DNA of 64,000 nt from an uncultured Clostridia bacterium (GTDB taxonomy: Bacteria > Bacillota > Clostridia > Christensenellales > Borkfalkiaceae), in NCBI GenBank assembly GCA_947625555.1, contig CANQOT010000001.1, positions 62,001-126,000 of the forward strand, read 5' to 3'. Positions 8,389 through 19,432 of this stretch are shown here, one piece after another; the first letter of the stretch is position 1, and each line of letters opens with the position of its first letter. The notes under the pieces are model-generated. The model saw only the letters and a list, made by a program, of their open reading frames with translations. It was not told the origin of the DNA and ran no database searches. The position numbers and the translations under genes are program-made.

Positions 8389-8739
8389 ATGGAAAGTTAT
8401 GAACTTGCAAGAGCGGCGGCAAAGGCGCTTTCGGACAAGAAGGCGGAGGATATCGTCATCATCAAGGTGGATGAGCAGACCGTCCTTTGCAGCTATTTCG
8501 TCATCGCGAGCGGCAAGTCCGCGACGCAGGTCAAGGCCCTCGGCGACAACGTCGACGAGGCAATCGAAAAGGGCTTCGGCCTTTCCCCCGTCCGCACCGA
8601 AGGTTTGCGCGAAGGGCGTTGGGGCGTCCTCGACTACGGCGACGTCGTCGTCCACATCTTCAACGAGGAATCGCGGCTCTTCTACTACCTCGAACGGCTT
8701 TGGGATTCGGGCAGGAACGTCGAGCGGTACGAGGACTGA
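8389..8739 (+). CDS. rsfS: Ribosome silencing factor RsfS
   Basis: RsfS binds ribosomal protein uL14 and blocks subunit joining when nutrients are short. The 116-residue length is normal, with family features AEDIVIIKVDEQT, SYFVIASGKSATQVKAL and the C-terminal WGVLDYGDVVVHIF. The ATG at 8389 is chosen because GGGAG lies nine bases upstream and the family begins here; the in-frame extension back to 8308 is not conserved-looking and contains the dyad repeat. The gene follows nadD-yqeK as in Bacillus, with an 84-bp gap holding the repeat. Confidence 0.93.
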   Translation: MESYELARAAAKALSDKKAEDIVIIKVDEQTVLCSYFVIASGKSATQVKALGDNVDEAIEKGFGLSPVRTEGLREGRWGVLDYGDVVVHIFNEESRLFYYLERLWDSGRNVERYED

Positions 8740-8745
8740 AAGGCT

Positions 8746-9000
8746 CTATTTCGGATCGTTGAAGGAAATGCGCTTGGGTTCGGAGTATTCCGATCTCACG
8801 CGCTTTTTCTTTTTTTCCACGATATAGTAGACGGGCTCCTTTTCGGGCTCGGAAGGTTTGGGCGCCTCGGGCGGGAGCTTTTTCCCGCGCGTGCGGTAGC
8901 CGAGATAGGCGAGTTTCCCCACATGTACGACGACGATACAGATAAAGAGCAGGATAAGGGTCGCGGCCGCGCCCGTTCCCTGTACGGATAAGAGTTGCAT
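8746..9000 (-). CDS. Small single-pass membrane protein of unknown function
   Basis: The product has 84 residues: one N-terminal transmembrane segment (about residues 9-32), a basic patch (GYRTRGKKL), a Pro/Glu-rich linker and a charged cytoplasmic tail containing PVYYIVEKKKKR and YSEPKRISF. I believe similar short proteins with a PVYY-VEKK tail occur in other clostridia, but I cannot name a function. The ATG at 9000 has a weak GGTGA upstream; an in-frame ATG at 9030 would add ten residues without a better ribosome-binding site. It converges with rsfS. Confidence 0.65.
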   Translation of the reverse strand: MQLLSVQGTGAAATLILLFICIVVVHVGKLAYLGYRTRGKKLPPEAPKPSEPEKEPVYYIVEKKKKRVRSEYSEPKRISFNDPK

Positions 9001-9083
9001 GTCACCATGATAGCGCCTTCGAAATGTCATAACTTGGAAGGTTTTCGCATAATTTTTTACATTTTCGGGAAAGATGCGCGTAT

Positions 9084-9857
9084 ATGGAAAACGGTACCTA
9101 TCTCTCTGCGGCGGAGGCTGCGGAATACGGGGAATTCAAACGCACGAGGCGGGAGGCGGAGATCGCCGTCTCCCTGCATAAGGTCATCGTCGACGCATCG
9201 CGGCGGGAGGCCGACCGCGGCGCCTTGAAGAGCGCATGCGATTGCGTCAGGCGGCTCTTTTCGTACGGCGTGCTCGTCTCGCCCGTTTCGGCGGCGCAGG
9301 CAAAGAAGAAGCTCGAGGGGAGCGAATCGTACGTCGTCGCCCGCATCGGCGGAACGGGGGAGACCCTTCTTTCCGTCAAAAAATACGAGGCGAAGAAGGC
9401 CATCGGGCAGGGGGCGCGGGAGATCAGGCTCATCCCCTGTTATTCCGCCTTAAAAGCGGGCAATGCGGGGTATCTCAAACGCGAAGTGAAGAAGGTGAAG
9501 GGTGCGGCGCGCAAGCTCCCCGTCATCCTCTCGCTCGAAGATCACTCCCTCACGGAGGACGAAGCGGCCTTGGGCGTGCGCGCGGCGTGCGAGGGCGGTG
9601 CGGACGGCGTATGCGTGCGGGGGGAGGCCAACCTCGTCTTGCGGGCGCTCCGCGTGTGCGCGGGCAAGCTCCGCGTCGACGCTTCGGACGTGGAGAACGC
9701 CGAGCAGATGCGGGCACTTCTCAAAGCGGGGGCGTCGCTCATCACGACGGACTGCGCCGACGAGATCGCCGAGGAGATGTACCGCATGGCGCGGGAGGAG
9801 GCCCTGCATATCGGCACGGTCGCGATCCCGCCCGCAGAAGAGAAAGGGGAAGATTGA
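9084..9857 (+). CDS. DeoC-like TIM-barrel protein lacking the aldolase lysines
   Basis: The 257-residue protein follows the deoxyribose-phosphate aldolase fold: EIRLIPCYSALKAGNAGYLKR parallels the DeoC EIDMVINIGALKSG segment, KLPVILSLEDHSLTEDE parallels the IETALLTDEE segment, and GADGVCVRG parallels GADFVKTSTGF. The Schiff-base lysine position reads Cys, the second lysine (KASGGIR in DeoC) is replaced within KLRVDASDVEN, and the EIDM aspartate is missing. Aldolase activity is therefore unlikely, and it may be a pseudo-enzyme or bind another phosphate ligand. It stands alone with a terminator behind it. The family assignment is by eye. Confidence 0.65.
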   Translation: MENGTYLSAAEAAEYGEFKRTRREAEIAVSLHKVIVDASRREADRGALKSACDCVRRLFSYGVLVSPVSAAQAKKKLEGSESYVVARIGGTGETLLSVKKYEAKKAIGQGAREIRLIPCYSALKAGNAGYLKREVKKVKGAARKLPVILSLEDHSLTEDEAALGVRAACEGGADGVCVRGEANLVLRALRVCAGKLRVDASDVENAEQMRALLKAGASLITTDCADEIAEEMYRMAREEALHIGTVAIPPAEEKGED

Positions 9858-9864
9858 ACGTGCG

Positions 9865-9903
9865 CGCCCCCGTCCGATATCCGGACGGGGGCGTACCTTT
9901 TAC
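9865..9903 (+). terminator. Terminator after the DeoC-like gene
   Basis: A 12-bp GC-rich stem (CGCCCCCGTCCG / CGGACGGGGGCG, loop ATATC) begins eight bases after the stop codon and is followed by a short T-rich stretch. Confidence 0.75.
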
Positions 9904-10008
9904 CGAAAAAGGCGCAATTTCGCGCCCGTTTTCTCTCATTTTACAAATTGCCCGCAAAGAAATGTTCCCGCGCGCGGGACAAAATACGAAAAAGCCCGCG
10001 AAAACGCT

Positions 10009-10036
10009 TTGAATTTTCAGGAAAATATTGTAAAAT
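10009..10036 (+). promoter_or_regulatory. Probable secA promoter
   Basis: TTGAAT (10009-10014), a 16-bp spacer and TAAAAT (10031-10036), 47 bases before the secA ATG. A moderate match. Confidence 0.6.
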
Positions 10037-10083
10037 ACAAGGGTGAAAATTCGGCGTGCACAGCATGCAAACGGAGCATATTC

Positions 10084-13050
<2,967 letters not shown>

Positions 13051-13055
13051 TATGT

Positions 13056-13090
13056 TCACAAATTTTGTTGCTTGCAACAAAATTTCGTGA
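13056..13090. other. A/T-rich perfect hairpin after secA
   Basis: AAATTTTGTTG / CAACAAAATTT with a CTTG loop, extended by TCAC / GTGA around one unpaired C, six bases after the secA stop. There is no T-run after it, so it is an atypical terminator. It may instead be part of the structured region that follows or a processing site. Confidence 0.6.
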
Positions 13091-13358
13091 GGAGTTAAGT
13101 GTCATCATCTCAAAGCCCTGTCACCCACTGTGCATGTATGTTCTCAAAGACATTAAGCGTGCGGTGGCTTGGCAAATTGGGGCGCGCAGCACAGGGGAAC
13201 CCTGCTCGCGCAAGTAATTGGAAGCGACGCGGACTGCGGAAATGCTCCTTCTCCTTGCCTTGCTTGCAGCTATGTGATTGAACGGTAACGGGTTATCGGA
13301 GTGTCACGTTCACGTCATGCCCGCTCCTGAGGGTGGGTACGTCTAAATAACTTCCTAC
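13087..13358 (+). ncRNA. Structured non-coding RNA candidate between secA and prfB
   Basis: The 325-base gap between secA and prfB has no convincing ORF but folds well by eye. A closing helix pairs GTGAGGAGTTA (13087-13097) with TAACTTCCTAC (13348-13358). Inside are a hairpin at about 13126-13167 (CCAC, GCATG and ATGT paired with ACAT, CGTGC and GTGG), a GC-rich hairpin at about 13181-13211 (GCGCG-AGCA-GGG), a hairpin with outer arms TGAACG / CGTTCA and inner arms CGGTAA / TTATCG near 13279-13312, and one closed by ACGT around 13313-13342. It could be the raiA-motif RNA or a prfB leader; I could not match a known family with certainty. Confidence 0.5.
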
Positions 13359-13375
13359 CTTATCACCAACCGAGT

Positions 13376-14473
13376 ATGTTCAAAGCAGACGATTATAGAT
13401 TGAAGATCAAATCCCTCGAGGAGACCCTCGGCGAAGCGAAGTACGCCCTCGATATCGACCACCGCTACGAGACGCTCAAAACCTTGCGCGAAGAGCAGCA
13501 GGATCCCGCCGTCTGGCAGGACTTGGAGCGTTCGGCGAAGATCGGGCGGGAGATCTCCTCCAACGAGGCGAAGATCGCCGCATACGAAAAGTGCCGCAAG
13601 GCGCTCGATGATGCGGGAGAGATCATCGACCTCATCGAGGAGACGGAGGAAGAGGGGCTTGTCCCCGAACTCGAACGCATGATGGCCGAGGCGGAGACGG
13701 ATATCGAAGATATGCGCGTCCGTGCGCTCCTTCGCGGGAAGTACGATAACTCCAACGCCCTTCTCTCCATCCATGCGGGCGCTGGCGGGACGGAGGCCTG
13801 CGATTGGGTCTCTATGCTCTACCGCATGTATTGCCGCTATGCAGAGCGCAGCGGCTATAAAGTCACCGAGATCGACCGCCTTCCGGGCGATGCCGCAGGG
13901 CTCAAATCCGTCGATTTCAAGGTGGAAGGGGAGAACGCCTACGGCTATTTGAAGGCCGAGATCGGCGTGCACCGCCTCGTGCGTATCTCGCCCTTCGACG
14001 CCAACAAACGCCGCCAAACGTCCTTTGCCTCCCTCGAAGTCATGCCCGAAGTGGACGACGACGCAGAGATCGAGATCAAGGACGAGGATATCCGCATCGA
14101 CGTCTACCGTTCCTCGGGCGCGGGCGGGCAGAAGGTCAACAAGACGGAGACCGCCATCCGCATCACGCATTTCCCGACGGGCATCGTCGTTACCTGTCAG
14201 AACGAGAGGAGCCAGCTCCAAAACAAAGAGATGGCGTTCAAATATCTCCGTTCCAAACTTCTCGAAAAGCAGATCGAGGAGCGCATGGCAGCCGAAGCCG
14301 CCCTCAAAGGGGAGACGAAGAAGATCGAGTGGGGTTCGCAGATCCGCTCCTACGTTTTCTGTCCGTACACCATGGTGAAGGATCACAGGACGGGCTACGA
14401 AGTGGGCGACGTGCAGTCGGTCATGGACGGAAACATCCAAGGATTCATCATCGACTATCTCAAAAAATCCTGA
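13376..14473 (+). CDS. prfB: Peptide chain release factor 2
   Basis: RF2 recognises UGA and UAA stop codons and triggers peptide release. The 365-residue protein carries the GGQ loop (GAGGQKVNKTETAIR) near residue 250. Many bacterial prfB genes need a +1 frameshift at an internal CTT-TGA-C about 25 codons in; here the equivalent place reads CTC GAT in a continuous frame, so RF2 is made without programmed frameshifting and lacks that autoregulation. No strong Shine-Dalgarno precedes the ATG at 13376. The upstream structured region may influence expression. Confidence 0.96.
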   Translation: MFKADDYRLKIKSLEETLGEAKYALDIDHRYETLKTLREEQQDPAVWQDLERSAKIGREISSNEAKIAAYEKCRKALDDAGEIIDLIEETEEEGLVPELERMMAEAETDIEDMRVRALLRGKYDNSNALLSIHAGAGGTEACDWVSMLYRMYCRYAERSGYKVTEIDRLPGDAAGLKSVDFKVEGENAYGYLKAEIGVHRLVRISPFDANKRRQTSFASLEVMPEVDDDAEIEIKDEDIRIDVYRSSGAGGQKVNKTETAIRITHFPTGIVVTCQNERSQLQNKEMAFKYLRSKLLEKQIEERMAAEAALKGETKKIEWGSQIRSYVFCPYTMVKDHRTGYEVGDVQSVMDGNIQGFIIDYLKKS

Positions 14474-14507
14474 TGCGCCCCGCATGAGGGGACGTAAAGG
14501 CAACTCT

Positions 14508-15515
14508 ATGAAAGAACCTTTGATTTTGGGAATAGAATCGTCCTGCGACGAAACGGCGGCAGCGGTCATCCGCGGCCGCATGCTTTTATCCGACGAGATC
14601 ATCTCCTCGGCCGCCGTGCAGGCAAAGTACGGCGGGGTCGTCCCCGAGATCGCCTCCCGCGCCCACACCGACGCCATCGGCGAAGTCACAGCGCGCGCTC
14701 TCCATGCCGCACACGTTCAAAAGGAGGAGCTCGACGCCGTCGCCGTCACCTACGGGGCGGGACTTCTCGGCGCCCTGCTCGTCGGCCTGTCCTTCGCCAA
14801 AGGCCTTGCATATAGCTTGAATATCCCGCTCATCGGCGTCAACCATATCCGCGGGCACCTTGCGGCGTGCTATCTCGAGGACGAGGACCTGAAACCGCCC
14901 TTTGTGACGCTGCTTGCGAGCGGCGGGCACACGGCCATCCTCTATACCAAAACGGAGACGGAGTTCGAGATCCTCGGCGGCACCCTCGACGACGCGGCGG
15001 GCGAGGCTTTCGATAAGGTCGCGCGGGTGCTCTCTCTTCCCTATCCCGGCGGGCCCCACATCGAGGCCTTGGCGCGCGAGGGGAGGAACGTCATTCCCAT
15101 GCCGAAAATGCTCAAAGGCCTCGGCGGGTACGACTTTTCTTACAGCGGTCTTAAAACGCATATCATCAATTACGCCCATACCATGTCGCAGAAAGGGGCC
15201 CCGTGGAGCAAGGCCGACCTCGCCTGTTCCTTCCAACATGCCGCCCTCGATATCCTCGTCGAAAAGGCGGTGGAAGCGGCGCGGGAGAAGGGCGCGGGCA
15301 CCGTCACGGCGGGGGGCGGCGTGATCGCCAACGGTTATCTGCGCGACAGCCTTGCGGCAGCTTGCGCGAAGGCGGGCCTCAAACTCGTCCTTCCCGCAAA
15401 AAAGCGGTGTACGGACAACGCTGCAATGATCGCCGCGGAGGGGCTCATTCAATACAGGGCGGGCAATTTTTCTCCGCTCACGCTGAACGCCGCCGCGAGC
15501 ATTCCTTTGAGGTAG
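14508..15515 (+). CDS. tsaD: tRNA N6-adenosine threonylcarbamoyltransferase TsaD
   Basis: TsaD transfers the threonylcarbamoyl group to A37 of ANN-decoding tRNAs, working with TsaB and TsaE (not in this window) on the product of TsaC. The 335-residue protein has the ASKHA-fold start (LILGIESSCDETA), the iron-binding HIRGH near residue 113, the ASGGHT loop and GGGVIANGYLRD near the end. The ATG at 14508 is preceded by AAAGG; an in-frame ATG eight codons earlier lacks a site. The PHP gene follows three bases after its stop. Confidence 0.96.
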   Translation: MKEPLILGIESSCDETAAAVIRGRMLLSDEIISSAAVQAKYGGVVPEIASRAHTDAIGEVTARALHAAHVQKEELDAVAVTYGAGLLGALLVGLSFAKGLAYSLNIPLIGVNHIRGHLAACYLEDEDLKPPFVTLLASGGHTAILYTKTETEFEILGGTLDDAAGEAFDKVARVLSLPYPGGPHIEALAREGRNVIPMPKMLKGLGGYDFSYSGLKTHIINYAHTMSQKGAPWSKADLACSFQHAALDILVEKAVEAAREKGAGTVTAGGGVIANGYLRDSLAAACAKAGLKLVLPAKKRCTDNAAMIAAEGLIQYRAGNFSPLTLNAAASIPLR

Positions 15516-15518
15516 AAA

Positions 15519-16196
15519 ATGTACCGCTACGAAACCCATTGCCACATTTCGACGACGAGCGCCTGTTCCCGCCTCTCTGCGGAGGACGCCGTCGAACTCT
15601 ACACCCGCAACGGCTATGCGGGCGTCTTTATCACCGACCATTTTCTGAACGGCAACACGACGGTAGACCGTACCCTTTCCTACCGCGAACAGATCCATGC
15701 CTTCTGCGAGGGGTACCGCGCCGTGAAGGAATGCGCGAAGGATCGCTTACAGGTCTTTTTCGGGCTGGAATTTTCCGACTGCGGCACCGACGTTCTCCTC
15801 TACGGTTGGGACGAGGAAGCCCTCATGCACGAGGAGGCCATACTCAAAATGGATCTCTCCGCGCTCTGCCGCTACTGCGCGGAGCGGGGCGTATTGACGG
15901 TGCACGCCCATCCCTTCCGAGACGCCGAGCGTGCGGACGGCTTCCGGATGGTGCGTGAGGCCGAGGGCGTCGAGGTCATGAACTCCGCCCGTTCCGCTCT
16001 CTCCAATGCCCTCGCACAGACATATGCGGCGGGGTGCGGGAAGCTCATGACGGGCGGTTCCGATTGCCACGCCAAGGGCCAGCCCGTTCTCTCGGGCATG
16101 GAATTTGAGACAAGGCTCTCCTCCGAACGAGACTTTGCCGCCTGTATCAGGCGGGGCGAGGGGAAGATCTTCACTGTGCCCAATGCGCTTGCGTAG
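15519..16196 (+). CDS. PHP-domain phosphoesterase
   Basis: The 225-residue protein belongs to the PHP metal-dependent hydrolase superfamily. The N-terminal THCHIST motif supplies the first metal-binding histidines, VFITDHF the next, FGLEFSD an acidic ligand, VHAHPF another histidine pair and GGSDCHAKGQP the final Asp-Cys-His. All metal sites look intact. The substrate is unknown; relatives act on sugar or nucleotide phosphates. It starts three bases after tsaD and is probably cotranscribed. Confidence 0.85.
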   Translation: MYRYETHCHISTTSACSRLSAEDAVELYTRNGYAGVFITDHFLNGNTTVDRTLSYREQIHAFCEGYRAVKECAKDRLQVFFGLEFSDCGTDVLLYGWDEEALMHEEAILKMDLSALCRYCAERGVLTVHAHPFRDAERADGFRMVREAEGVEVMNSARSALSNALAQTYAAGCGKLMTGGSDCHAKGQPVLSGMEFETRLSSERDFAACIRRGEGKIFTVPNALA

Positions 16197-16237
16197 CCCG
16201 AAACGATAAAATACGGAAAAGGGAGAAAACTAACGGT

Positions 16238-17101
16238 ATGGAACATGTTTTCGACGTCGCCGTCGTAGGCGGGGGGATCGCAGGCTACACCGCCGCGCTC
16301 ACGGCGAAAAATTTGCTTTTGGACTATGTTTGGTTGGGCGCAAGCGCTTTCGGCGAAAAACTTGCCGTCGCCGAAAAGGTCACCAATTTCCCCGCGGTTT
16401 CGGGCAGCGGCAAGGATCTTCTCGCCGCCCTCAAAGGGCAGATGGAGCGGGAGGGGGTGGCCCTTACCCGTTGCCGCGTAGACGGCGTGTATGCCTCGGG
16501 CGGCCGCTATCTCCTGACGGCGGGGGAGAAGGCCTTTTCGGCAAAGACGGTCATTTTAGCGACGGGCGTCGAGACGAAGGGGCAACTCAAAGGCGAGAGG
16601 GACTTCCTCGGCCGCGGCGTGAGTTATTGCGCCGTGTGCGACGGCGCCCTCTACAAGGGGAAGAAGATCGCCGCCGTGCTCTCCTCCCCCGAATTTGAGG
16701 ACGAGGCGCGCTATCTCGCCCGCTTTGCGGAGAAGGTGTATGCTTTTTGCCTCTACAAGGGCCCCGCGCTTTCGGGCGAGAACATCGAGGTGCGCGGCGA
16801 GATCCCCGTCGCCGTCGAGGGGAATGCCCGTATAGAGCGCATCGTGACGAAGGAGGGCTCCCTCAACGTGGACGGGGTATTCTTCCTCAAAAATTCCGCT
16901 CCGCCGCAGGCGCTCGTCGGCGGCCTTCAAACGGACGGCGCGCATGTGCGCGTGGGGCGCGACCTCTCCACCAACCTCGCGGGGCTGTTTGCGGCGGGCG
17001 ACATCACGGGCAGACCCTACCAATACGCGAAGGCAGCGGGGGAAGGGTGCGTCGCGGCACATTCGGCCAAGGCGTATCTCGATAAAACTCTTTCCGTTTG
17101 A
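16238..17101 (+). CDS. Thioredoxin reductase-like flavoprotein without the NAD(P)H-binding motif
   Basis: The 287-residue protein has the thioredoxin reductase layout: an FAD motif VVGGGIAGYTAAL at the N-terminus, a redox pair CAVCDG at Cys131/Cys134, and a C-terminal FAD motif AAGDITGRPYQYAKAAGEG. The second dinucleotide fold, which in TrxR begins with VVGGGNSA, reads KIAAVLSSPEFEDEA (about residues 143-157), so the glycine motif for NADPH is missing. This matches the pattern of ferredoxin-dependent flavin thioredoxin reductases from clostridia. It is probably a thioredoxin-system reductase with another electron donor, which is an inference from the missing motif. Confidence 0.8.
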   Translation: MEHVFDVAVVGGGIAGYTAALTAKNLLLDYVWLGASAFGEKLAVAEKVTNFPAVSGSGKDLLAALKGQMEREGVALTRCRVDGVYASGGRYLLTAGEKAFSAKTVILATGVETKGQLKGERDFLGRGVSYCAVCDGALYKGKKIAAVLSSPEFEDEARYLARFAEKVYAFCLYKGPALSGENIEVRGEIPVAVEGNARIERIVTKEGSLNVDGVFFLKNSAPPQALVGGLQTDGAHVRVGRDLSTNLAGLFAAGDITGRPYQYAKAAGEGCVAAHSAKAYLDKTLSV

Positions 17102-17124
17102 AAAGATAAATTTTGCAAATCATC

Positions 17125-17153
17125 TTGATATTTTTTCTATAATATAGTATAAT
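17125..17153 (+). promoter_or_regulatory. Sigma-A promoter of the CNNM/CBS gene
   Basis: TTGATA (17125-17130), a 17-bp spacer and TATAAT (17148-17153), 44 bases before the ATG at 17198. Confidence 0.85.
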
Positions 17154-17197
17154 GGAAATAAGCGGCTGTATTGCCGCGACGGAGGATACTTTTTTAT

Positions 17198-18265
17198 ATG
17201 GATGGCGGCGACATAGGTCTATTGGTCGCAATTCTTGCGCTCGTCGTGTTGTCGGGCTTTTTCTCGGCGACGGAGACGGCGTACACCAGTTTCAGTACCG
17301 TCCGCATGCGGCGCTATGCGCAAAAGCGCAAGGCGGCGCGCGTCGCGCTCAAATTGAGCGAGGAATACAACAAGGTACTCACCACCCTCCTGATCGGGAA
17401 TAATATTGTGAACATCGCCGCGGCAACGCTCGCGACGATACTTTTTACCGATCTTCTGGGAGGGGAGCTCGGCCCGACGATCTCCACGATCGTCCTCACC
17501 GTCGCCGTGCTCATCTTCGGCGAGATCACGCCCAAGACGCTCGCCAAGGAGGCGCCCGAACGGTTCGCGTGCTTCATTGCCTATCCGCTCCTCGTTTGCT
17601 ACTACATCTGCACGCCCTTCAACTACCTCTTCTCGTGGTGGAAAAAGCTCATCTTCCTCGTTTTCGGCCTCAATAAGAAGAAAAAGAAGATCACCGAAGA
17701 AGAGTTCAAGATGCTCGTCTCCGATGTCCGCGAAGAGGGGGTCCTCAATGAGACGGAGCACGACCTCATCACCAAGACGCTCCGCTACGACGAACTGCAC
17801 GTCGGCTCCTGCATGATCCCCTTGGACAGGGTCGTCATGGCGGAGATCCGCGACGACAGCCACCTCATCTACAAGATCTTCCGCGAGACCAACTTCTCCC
17901 GCCTTCCCATCTTCAAGGGCACGCGGCAGAACATCATCGGCATCTTGTACCGTGCGGATTTCTACGAAAATCTTCTCGCCAAACGGCGGGATTTCGATAA
18001 CATCGTGCGGCCCGTCTCCTTCACGCAGACGGACGAAAAGGTCGCCGACCTCATGGAATGGATGCAATCGCGCCGCGAACACATGGTGATCGTCGGCTCG
18101 GAGGGGAACGCGCTCGGGCTCATCACCCGCGAGGATATCATCGAGGAACTCTTGGGCGACGTCGACGACAAGTACGACCTGACGCCCATCACCTCGCCCC
18201 TGCAACCCTTCATTCCCGAGCCCGAACCCGTCGATCCCGAGACGGTGGACGAGACCGAAGAATGA
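17198..18265 (+). CDS. CNNM-domain (DUF21) plus CBS-pair membrane protein, hemolysin C/CorC-like
   Basis: The 355-residue protein has an N-terminal CNNM transmembrane domain (about residues 5-185, with FFSATETAYTSFS and FGEITPKTLAKEAPERF) and a cytoplasmic CBS pair (about 200-330; VMAEIRDDSHLIYKIF and MVIVGSEGNALGLITREDIIEELLGDV). The family is linked to magnesium efflux or homeostasis; the old hemolysin label is historical. A CorC_HlyC C-terminal domain appears to be missing, since the protein ends in a Pro/Glu tail soon after the CBS pair. GGAGG precedes the ATG by 12 bases. The stop overlaps the methyltransferase start (ATGA). Confidence 0.88.
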   Translation: MDGGDIGLLVAILALVVLSGFFSATETAYTSFSTVRMRRYAQKRKAARVALKLSEEYNKVLTTLLIGNNIVNIAAATLATILFTDLLGGELGPTISTIVLTVAVLIFGEITPKTLAKEAPERFACFIAYPLLVCYYICTPFNYLFSWWKKLIFLVFGLNKKKKKITEEEFKMLVSDVREEGVLNETEHDLITKTLRYDELHVGSCMIPLDRVVMAEIRDDSHLIYKIFRETNFSRLPIFKGTRQNIIGILYRADFYENLLAKRRDFDNIVRPVSFTQTDEKVADLMEWMQSRREHMVIVGSEGNALGLITREDIIEELLGDVDDKYDLTPITSPLQPFIPEPEPVDPETVDETEE

Positions 18266-19407
18266 GCATTTCGGGCGGCAAAATGGACCTTCTCGTCCCC
18301 GTTGCCTACGGCATCGAAGCGGCGGCAAAACGCGAGATCGAACGCCTCGGCTTCGGACATGCCCCCGCCGTCCGCGGTCGCATTGCGCTTTCGGGCGGCT
18401 GGGAGGACGTTGCAAAACTCAACGTCTTTCTCCGTGCGGGCGAGCGCGTTCTCATCCTTCTCGGCGCCTTTCATGCCGATACTTTCGACGCACTCTTCGA
18501 GGGCGTCTTTTCTCTGCCTTGGGAAGAATTTCTCTCTCCTCACGCGTGCGTTCTCATCGACGGGAAGAGCGTAAAGAGCAAGCTCGCCGCCGTAAAGGCT
18601 GCGGGCGGCGTCGTTAAAAAAGCCATTTTGAAACGCCTCGGAGAGAAGCTCCGCGTGCGCACCTTCGACGAAAAGGGGGAGCGCGCCCTCGTCGGCGTCT
18701 CCATCTTCGAGGACGAGGTGCAGATAACGCTCGATACTTCGGGCGAAGGCCTCCATAGGCGGGGATACCGCGTTCTGACGGGCGAGGCGCCCCTGCGCGA
18801 GACGACGGCGGCCGCCATCATCGAGGATTCCGTCTACAAGCGGGATAAAGCCTTTGCCGACCCCTTCTGCGGGAGCGGGACCCTTCCCATCGAGGCCGCG
18901 CTCTATGCGCGGAACATCGCCCCCGGAAAGAACAGACCCTTCGATTTCGAACGCTGGAAGTGCGTCCCGCATGGCATTTCCGCCTCCGTCCGCGCCGCGG
19001 CGCGAGAGGGGGAATACCGCGGGCCGATCGCCCCCGTCTATGCCTCGGATATCTCCCCGAAGGCGGTGGAGACCGCGCGGGAACATGCCCGCCGCGCAGG
19101 TGTTTTCGCGGATATCCGCTTTTCGGTGGGGGATGTGAAGGATTTTTCCGCTCCCGAACGCTACGGCGTCCTCATCTCCAATCCGCCCTACGGGGAACGC
19201 CTCGACGGCTTCGATCTTGCGGCGCTCTATCGCGACTTTGCTGCCGCGTTCCATAGCCTTCCCGATTGGAGCGCCTACTTCCTCACGGCCTTCGGCGGGG
19301 CGGAGCGCGCTTTCGGGAAAGCGGACAAACGCCGCCTTCTCTACAACGCCGGGATCGCGTGCAGCCTCTTCGCTTTTTTCGGCGCAAAGCCTTCAAAATA
19401 TTTGTGA
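18262..19407 (+). CDS. THUMP-domain class I SAM-dependent RNA methyltransferase (RlmL N-terminal/YpsC type)
   Basis: The 381-residue protein is a 23S rRNA guanine-N2 methyltransferase-like enzyme. An N-terminal ferredoxin-like and THUMP region (about residues 8-165) is followed by a Rossmann methyltransferase with DPFCGSGTLPIEA near residue 200 and the catalytic NPPYGERL near residue 307. This NPPY motif is typical of m2G methyltransferases acting on RNA. The ATG at 18262 overlaps the stop of the CBS gene; a start at Met8 (18283) is also possible. Confidence 0.9.
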   Translation: MSISGGKMDLLVPVAYGIEAAAKREIERLGFGHAPAVRGRIALSGGWEDVAKLNVFLRAGERVLILLGAFHADTFDALFEGVFSLPWEEFLSPHACVLIDGKSVKSKLAAVKAAGGVVKKAILKRLGEKLRVRTFDEKGERALVGVSIFEDEVQITLDTSGEGLHRRGYRVLTGEAPLRETTAAAIIEDSVYKRDKAFADPFCGSGTLPIEAALYARNIAPGKNRPFDFERWKCVPHGISASVRAAAREGEYRGPIAPVYASDISPKAVETAREHARRAGVFADIRFSVGDVKDFSAPERYGVLISNPPYGERLDGFDLAALYRDFAAAFHSLPDWSAYFLTAFGGAERAFGKADKRRLLYNAGIACSLFAFFGAKPSKYL

Positions 19408-19432
19408 TTTTTTGTAGATTTTTTAGGGAAAA

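Noticed and set aside
13321-13358. T-box-like string AGGGTGGGTAC upstream of prfB
   Set aside because: The T-box antiterminator needs TGGNACC in a terminator/antiterminator context; the ACC is missing and prfB is not an aminoacyl-tRNA gene.
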